Assembly (NCBI GenBank): GCA_036012905.1
Contig: DASCQF010000015.1
Span: 7,424 to 71,423 of the forward strand
Direction of reading: 5' to 3'
DNA length: 64,000 nt
From: NP936 sp002726085
GTDB lineage: Bacteria > Acidobacteriota > Vicinamibacteria > Vicinamibacterales > UBA8438
This document shows, piece after piece, positions 59,142 to 64,000 of the stretch. Position numbers and translations under genes: made by a program. Below the pieces are notes generated by a model. The model was given only the letters and a program-made list of their open reading frames with translations, did not search any database and was not told the DNA's origin. Each line of letters starts with the position of its first letter. Position 1 is the stretch's first letter.

Positions 59142-59831
59142 TCACGTGCCCGCCAGATCGATCTCGTTTCGCCCCGCGACGATCTCGATCTCCCGCTCGG
59201 TGCGCTCGGCGCCCTGTATCACCGTGGCGGTGTAGGTGCCGGGGATCACGTCCGGTATGGTGAAGGCGCCGTCACGCTCGGCCACCACGGCATAGGGGCT
59301 ATCCACCACGAGGATGTCCGCCTCCATTTCGGTGTGGGTGTTGCAGAACACGTCGTACTCGTCTGTCAGATCGAAGGTGAACTCGTAGCTACTGCCGTTG
59401 AGCGTCGCCACGTTGATCAGAGACTCGCCAGCGCTGTCTTTGACGTGGACGGTGTGCAGGTCATCCTCGCTATTTGTGAAGTTGATCGTCTGGCCCCGCC
59501 GGACCAGGAGAAACGTCGGCACGAACTGGCGGCCGTACTGATCCATTACCGGCACGTCGTCCGGCAACGGCACCTCGATCTCGGCATGTGGGTCGAGGAG
59601 TACTATTGCGATGACCACGCCGTTCGCACGTGGCGCCATGCCACTGACCTGGGCGACGCCGGCATCGATCGGCGCAGGTGCGACCCCCGCCGGGGGTTCG
59701 TCGACTCCAGAGCCGACCGGCGTCCCGCTCCCGCAGGCGGCACTGACCATCGCGAGAACAGCCGCGGCCATCCAGCAGGCGGAAAGACCATGTGTGTGCA
59801 CGTCGAGGACCCGCGACTCAAGGAACAGCAT
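59142..59831 (-). CDS. Cupredoxin lipoprotein with carboxypeptidase-regulatory-type tail
   Basis: About 229 residues. A lipobox-like AMVSAACGS suggests lipidation. The cupredoxin domain (~75-180) has type-1 copper ligands in place: His in DDLHTVHV, and Cys-x-x-His-x-x-Met in FCNTHTEMEA. A C-terminal strand set (YAVVAERDGAFTIPDVIPGTYTATV) is a carboxypeptidase-regulatory-like module. It probably carries electrons in the periplasm, attached to a membrane. The start is uncertain (ATG 59831 without RBS); the open frame upstream is not supported. It is divergent from the NHL-repeat gene with a 252-bp gap. Confidence 0.8.
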   Translation of the reverse strand: MLFLESRVLDVHTHGLSACWMAAAVLAMVSAACGSGTPVGSGVDEPPAGVAPAPIDAGVAQVSGMAPRANGVVIAIVLLDPHAEIEVPLPDDVPVMDQYGRQFVPTFLLVRRGQTINFTNSEDDLHTVHVKDSAGESLINVATLNGSSYEFTFDLTDEYDVFCNTHTEMEADILVVDSPYAVVAERDGAFTIPDVIPGTYTATVIQGAERTEREIEIVAGRNEIDLAGT

Positions 59832-60083
59832 CGATCGGTGATCGTACCAGAAGTCTGGCCGGAACTGCGCGCCGGGATGCTCGGCGCTTCCCGATTGGCA
59901 CAAACCGCAGGGAGCCATGACGACGATACCGGCGACCCGCTCCGCCCCCGTTGCGGATTGCCGAGGGAATGCAGACGTGGCTCCTAAACCGATCGCGACG
60001 TTTTGATTAGACGCAAGATCCTCACGTTGAGGCATAATGAGCCACCTGACACATTCGCGCCCAGTTCGACAAGGAGGCTGACG

Positions 60084-61292
60084 ATGTCGTTCCTAAAGCG
60101 ATTCGGTCTGCTGGCGGTGGCGGCAACGCTCGCGCTTGTCGTGGCGTGTGGCGGCGGCTCCGGCGCGACGGAGGCGCCCGCTGAGCAATCTGCCGCGGCG
60201 TCAGCCGACACCGGCGGCCCACAGGCCCCGATGTTCGAGGTCGACCCGTTCTGGCCCAAGCCGTTGCCGAACCACTGGTTGCTGGGCTCGACCATCGGTG
60301 TAGATGCGGATACGCAGGACCACATCTGGATCGTGCACCGTGGTGCGTCGACACTTGCCGCCAACGAGATGCCGGTCCTGGGCGACCCACCGACCGCCGA
60401 AGAGTGCTGCGAACCGGCGCCGCCCATCCTCGAATTCGACCCGCAGGGAAATCTGGTTGGCAGCTGGGGCGGTCCGGGCGACGGCTACGACTGGCCCTCC
60501 TCGAACCACGGCATCACGATCGACCACATGGACAACGTGTGGGTCGGCGGGAACGGCGGCGGAGACTCGCATGCGCTCAAGTTCACCCGGGCCGGCGAAT
60601 TCCTGCTGCAGGTCGGTGTGGCGGGTCGCGCTACCGACAGCCTCAGTCTTGACAGCTTCGGCCGCATCGCCAAGATCTCGGTCGACGCCGAGGCGAACGA
60701 AATCTATTTCGCCGACGGGTACGGCAACAGGCGTGTGGCGGTGGTCGACGCCGACACCGGCGAGGTCAAGCGGTTCTGGGGCGCTTACGGCAACGAACCG
60801 GACGACGACTATTCGCAGCGTTACCAGCCGGGCGAGCCGCCGCCGCAGCAGTTCGCCAGCCCGGTCCACTGCGCAGAGGTGTCGAACAGCGGGCTCGTCT
60901 ACGTATGCGACCGCGCGCAGGACCGCATCCAGGTGTTTCAGAAGGACGGGACGTTCGTCGACGAGATGTTCGTGCTGCCGAACACGACCGGGTCCGGCTC
61001 GGCGTGGGACATCGCGTTCTCACGCGACCCGAATCAGAGCTACATCTACCTGGCGGACGGGGTAAACCAGCGCGTTCACATCATCGACCGCGAGAACCTG
61101 GAGCACCTCACCAGCTTCGGCGACGGCGGGCGCCAGGCTGGACAGTTCTACGGGGCGCACAGCATCACGACCGACTCGCAGGGCAACATCTACACGACCG
61201 AGACCTACGAGGGGAAGCGGCTGCAAAAGTTCGTCTATACGGGAATGGGTCCGGTGACGGCCCGCAGCCAGGGTACGCCCTGGCCGAGGTAA
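60084..61292 (+). CDS. NHL-repeat beta-propeller lipoprotein
   Basis: 402 residues: signal ending LVVACGGG (lipobox), then a Ser/Ala-rich linker and an NHL/SMP-30-type propeller with blades such as GITIDHMDNVWVGGNG, EIYFADGYGNRRVAVVDADTG, SGLVYVCDRAQDRIQVFQKDG, SYIYLADGVNQRVHIIDREN and HSITTDSQGNIYTTETYEGKRLQKF. The opening FEVDPFWPKPLPNHWLLG is typical of a large Acidobacteriota group. NHL propellers bind ligands or act as lyases such as peptidylamidoglycolate lyase; no catalytic set is evident here. AAGGAGG lies 7 nt before the ATG. Confidence 0.85.
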   Translation: MSFLKRFGLLAVAATLALVVACGGGSGATEAPAEQSAAASADTGGPQAPMFEVDPFWPKPLPNHWLLGSTIGVDADTQDHIWIVHRGASTLAANEMPVLGDPPTAEECCEPAPPILEFDPQGNLVGSWGGPGDGYDWPSSNHGITIDHMDNVWVGGNGGGDSHALKFTRAGEFLLQVGVAGRATDSLSLDSFGRIAKISVDAEANEIYFADGYGNRRVAVVDADTGEVKRFWGAYGNEPDDDYSQRYQPGEPPPQQFASPVHCAEVSNSGLVYVCDRAQDRIQVFQKDGTFVDEMFVLPNTTGSGSAWDIAFSRDPNQSYIYLADGVNQRVHIIDRENLEHLTSFGDGGRQAGQFYGAHSITTDSQGNIYTTETYEGKRLQKFVYTGMGPVTARSQGTPWPR

Positions 61293-61325
61293 AGAACAGA
61301 ACGCTGGCTGCGAGCCGACTTGCTC

Positions 61326-62339
61326 CTACTCGCGGGCCGCTTCCTGCACACGCGCGCCGGTCAACAGGTTCGTCATGCCGTAGTTGCCTTCGTGACAGGC
61401 ATACTCGAACAGGGGTGCGTCGCTCCGCGTCATCGGAATCGCCGCGGTGAACGACCGCGTGAACGTCACCGGGTCGTCGACGGTGAACTCGTAGAGCAGC
61501 GTGTTCCGGTCGACCCGCGTGAATCGTTCGACCAGGCGTAGCGTCTCGCCAGACCCGTAGCTGCCCACGATCGTGTAGAAGCTGCCAGTCTTGTCGGTGT
61601 AGTTCCGGCTCTCCACCACCAGGGTGTCGCCTTCCCAGCGACCGCGCGCATCGCCCATCCACTGACGCATCTCCTCTGGCAGCGGCGGGCGCCCGTCGAG
61701 TGGCACGACCCGCGCCTCGTGAATCATCTCGCTGAGGATGACCACGTGGTCGGGAGTCTGGAAGAGCTGCACGTTGTTGTTATAGGCGCTTGGCAGCATC
61801 GGTGGCCCGGAATTGAACCCCAGCATGCATCGCTCCGAGAGACCAAGATCCTCGGGTCCGTGCGCCGGCGACCCGATCAGGACGCGCCCCCGGACCGGGC
61901 GGAGACCCGCCGCCCGTGCGGCTCGCGCACGCTCCTGCGCTTCGGCGGTCATCGACGGAATCCGCCCATCGGCTGGGTCCACGATGAGCGATGTTCGCTT
62001 GTCGTCGGTGAGGGCATTGCCCCAATCCCACCAGAAGTCGTTGTACGCACGCTCGACGTCCCGTCGGGCCCCGCCGTCGCGCCGGTCGGCATTCCGGGCC
62101 TCGATCGTCTGCCGGGTGAAGGCGGCCGCCTCCTCCTCGGTCAGCACCGCCTTACCCTCGAGTGCGGCTGGCCGCTCGAGCGGTGTGATCGTCCGAAAGT
62201 CCCACACACCGCCCAAGTCGGGCGCGCCCCACGGCGTCCGCGGGGTGGCCGTCTGACCGGCCGCAGGCAGCGAAGCGACCGTCACGACGCACGCGATGAC
62301 ACCTAGACCAGCAATCGCAGACCGCGTGATCACAGACAC
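61326..62339 (-). CDS. Secreted protein, paralogue of the one at 27363-28454
   Basis: 337 residues with signal peptide (IAGLGVIACVVTVASLPAAG). It keeps the same block order as its paralogue: TPWGAPDLGGVWDFRTITPLERP, LTEEEAAAFTRQT, YNDFWWDWG, SMTAEAQERARAA, ERCMLGFNSGPPMLPSAYNN, VVILSEMIHEARVVPL, DARGRWEGDTLVVESRNY, YEFTVDDPVTF and FEYACHEGNYGMTNLLTGARV. No function is known; the shared C-terminal Cys-His-Glu (YACHEGNY/YACHEANY) is a candidate active or metal site. GTG start with AGGAG upstream; a second GTG two codons on is equally possible. Confidence 0.8.
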   Translation of the reverse strand: MSVITRSAIAGLGVIACVVTVASLPAAGQTATPRTPWGAPDLGGVWDFRTITPLERPAALEGKAVLTEEEAAAFTRQTIEARNADRRDGGARRDVERAYNDFWWDWGNALTDDKRTSLIVDPADGRIPSMTAEAQERARAARAAGLRPVRGRVLIGSPAHGPEDLGLSERCMLGFNSGPPMLPSAYNNNVQLFQTPDHVVILSEMIHEARVVPLDGRPPLPEEMRQWMGDARGRWEGDTLVVESRNYTDKTGSFYTIVGSYGSGETLRLVERFTRVDRNTLLYEFTVDDPVTFTRSFTAAIPMTRSDAPLFEYACHEGNYGMTNLLTGARVQEAARE

Positions 62340-62357
62340 CTCCTCTCCTGAAGTCCG

Positions 62358-63630
62358 TTACCGGTCAAACAGCGCGAGGTCAATCGCCTGCGCCATCACG
62401 CGATATCCCTCGTCGCTCGGGTGCAGCCAGTCGCCCGACTGATACGCCTCGATCATCTTGCTGGGCTGGTCGGGGTCGCGCACGGCCGCGTCGAAGTCGA
62501 TCACGGCGTCGTAGGCGCCCGAGGTGCGGATCCACTCGTTGAACGTCTGCCGCTTGGTCTCGCCGATGGGCCTGAAGTAGAAGGCCCCCTCGAATGGAGC
62601 GAGCGTCCCACCGTAGATCTTCAGCCCTCTGGCGTGGGCACGTTCGATCAGCTCCTGGTGCCCCGCGATGATCTCCTCGACCGTCGGGGACTCCGACTCG
62701 AACGCCATGCCGATGTCGTTGGTCGACTCGAACACGATGACATGGGTGACCCCGGGCTGATCCAGCACATCGCGGTCCAGTCGCGATACCGCGCTCGGTC
62801 CAAACCGGGCATTCCGGTTTGGCGGTGGCGGCGCCGGCGCGTTCGCGTCGCGCCGGAGAATGCCCAGACCGGCGTTGTCGCTCAACACGCGGTTCCCGGC
62901 GATGCCGACGTTGAGGACCCCGGGCGGCGTGTTCCCGCGACGCGCCACTAGACGCAGCGCGAGAAAGTCGGGCCACCGGCTGTTCGTGTCGGGCGTCGAC
63001 GCCGTGCCGTCGGTAATCGAATCGCCAAGGGTGACGATGACCGGGGTACCCGCCGGAGCCGACACCTCGACCCGAGCCAGATAGAACCAGGACTGGAACG
63101 TCCGCTCGACCGGGAGCTCGGCGGCACCCGTGTGATTCCCGGTCGACGACAGGTAGTTGGTCGTCAGACCGGCCGAATGGATCGTGGCGCCGGCGGGATC
63201 CGCCTGGGAATCGCCCGGCAGATAGAGATCGATTGCGAGATCCCCCAGTGCCGGGACACCCAGCTCCACGGCATCACTCAGCGCCATCGACGCGCAGCGC
63301 GACATGCGCCGCGCCGATCTCGAGCGGCCGGCTGCCGAACAGGTTCGTCACCGCGACACGCACGGCTGTGCCGCCGATGCTCGTGCGCACGATCTGACGC
63401 ACCGTCTGGTTCTGAATGCGCACCGGTCCGGCGCCCTGCCCCCCCGGGGCACCATCCTGAGGAGGCGGCAGGACGACCGCCGCCGTGGCCCAGGTGCCGA
63501 CCCACGTATCGCCGTCGTCCTGCCCGCTCGCAACGGGCGAAAACGACACAACCGCTAGCACCGCGAGCAGCGTGACGACCAGCGAATAGCGTAGCAAGCA
63601 GTGTCTCTGCCACAGTGATCCGAGTCTCAT
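62358..63630 (-). pseudogene. GDSL/SGNH hydrolase gene with a frame break and internal deletion
   Basis: The 5' part (63630-63274) carries a signal peptide and the family start DTWVGTWATAAV...NQTVRQIVRTSIGGTAVRV, then stops after HVALRVDGAE. The rest (from 63305) continues in another frame with LSDAVELGVPALGDLAIDLYLP, the Ser motif VTLGDSITDG, GIAGNRVL, ESTNDIG and the Asp/His motif DWLHPSDEGYRVMAQ. About 25-30 residues that normally lie between HVALR and the LSD...PALGDLA segment are missing. The active site is intact, but the coding frame is not. Confidence 0.75.
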
Positions 63631-63732
63631 GCGGTATTACTCCTTTTGTCGGGTCCCGTGAGCATAGCACTCAGACTCCCGTTCATGCTGCGTTGGCCGG
63701 ACCGCTGTTCTGACGGGGCGTGACGTGGAAGC

Positions 63733-63772
63733 AAAAAAAACGCCGGCGGAGGCGGGGACACCTCCACCGGCG
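63733..63772 (-). terminator. Rho-independent terminator of the TonB receptor gene
   Basis: On the minus strand: a 12-bp stem CGCCGGTGGAGG / CCTCCGCCGGCG with one mismatch and an 8-nt loop, then eight T residues. It begins 25 bp after the receptor stop codon. Confidence 0.85.
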
Positions 63773-63797
63773 CGTTGAACAACCGCTACGTGAACGA

Positions 63798-64000
63798 CTA
63801 CCAGGTCGTGGTCGCGGAGAGGCGGAGAATGCGTCCGTTGTTGATGTTCGACGCATATTCACCGATGCTGCTCTGGCGTCCAACCGCCGTCACCCGGCTC
63901 GAGCGATGGCTCCGCTCGAACCCGGCGTTGGTCATGTTGAACCCCTCGGCCCGCACGTTCAGCCGGGTGCGGCCCAGGTCGAACGCCTTGGCGATGCTCA
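63798..64000 (-). CDS. TonB-dependent receptor, C-terminal end (3' partial fragment)
   Basis: The last ~66 codons of a gene entering from the right edge. They read as the final barrel strands of a TonB-dependent receptor: LGRTRLNVRAEGFNMTNAGFE, a loop, and NINNGRILRLSATTTW as the last strand with a C-terminal aromatic residue. This type of ending is typical of the large carboxypeptidase-regulatory receptors in this phylum. Nothing can be said about the ligand. Confidence 0.75.
   Translation of the reverse strand, partial: SIAKAFDLGRTRLNVRAEGFNMTNAGFERSHRSSRVTAVGRQSSIGEYASNINNGRILRLSATTTW

Overview
The window is GC-rich and gene-dense. It looks like an Acidobacteriota chromosome or metagenome-assembled genome, most plausibly class Vicinamibacteria. 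This is inferred from gene content, because there is no rRNA or marker phylogeny here. The pointers are paired DUF1592/DUF1552 secreted cytochrome-type genes, carboxypeptidase-regulatory TonB receptors, many secreted single-haem and beta-propeller proteins, a homodimer-type pyruvate dehydrogenase E1, and palindromes of the type that encodes AFAKATA-like peptides. No tRNA, rRNA, CRISPR array, prophage or plasmid gene was seen.

Layout. 1-5.2 kb: a tandem creatininase-family protein cut by the window edge, a DUF4342 protein, an EVE-domain protein, an orphan ABC substrate-binding lipoprotein and a secreted serine hydrolase. 5.2-12.1 kb (minus): E2 and E1 of a 2-oxoacid dehydrogenase, an acyl-CoA ligase and a secreted haem/copper-type protein. 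12.2-18.1 kb: a secreted hypothetical protein, a spondin-domain lipoprotein, then a plus-strand run of acyl-CoA mutase (isobutyryl-CoA mutase-type residues), acyl-CoA dehydrogenase and an apparently exported HpcH/HpaI aldolase. 18.2-24.7 kb (minus): two small membrane proteins and an operon DUF1592, DUF1552, ankyrin protein. 24.9-28.5 kb: a membrane cytochrome, an FMN glutamate-synthase-type enzyme and a secreted protein with a paralogue at 61.3 kb.

28.7-34.6 kb is a candidate copper-handling locus: a Cys/His/Met-rich secreted protein, a frameshifted BNR propeller with a CxCC motif, a TonB receptor and two CopC-fold proteins separated by a 3 x 162 bp tandem repeat. 34.7-43.3 kb: pruA, a FeoA-FeoB fusion with a strong Fur-box-like palindrome and a small FeoB-associated Cys-rich protein, an IS630/mariner-type MITE, a Bax-inhibitor-family protein, a cation/proton antiporter and a frameshifted outer-membrane protein. 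43.4-55.6 kb: beta-CASP nuclease, carboxylesterase, PepD-type dipeptidase, esterase, an SDR/histidinol-dehydrogenase-like pair and a sodium/solute symporter with a small membrane partner. 55.6-64 kb: a PQQ-type propeller, a secreted cytochrome, a FitAB/VapBC-type toxin-antitoxin pair, a cupredoxin lipoprotein divergent from an NHL-repeat lipoprotein, the second paralogue, a broken GDSL hydrolase and the end of another TonB receptor.

The most striking non-coding feature is a family of 7-bp-period repeats at about ten gene borders, some arranged as inverted pairs and some read into the N-termini of proteins. Three genes (29.3, 42.4 and 62.4 kb) have frame breaks, so either the lineage carries decaying genes or the assembly has indel errors.
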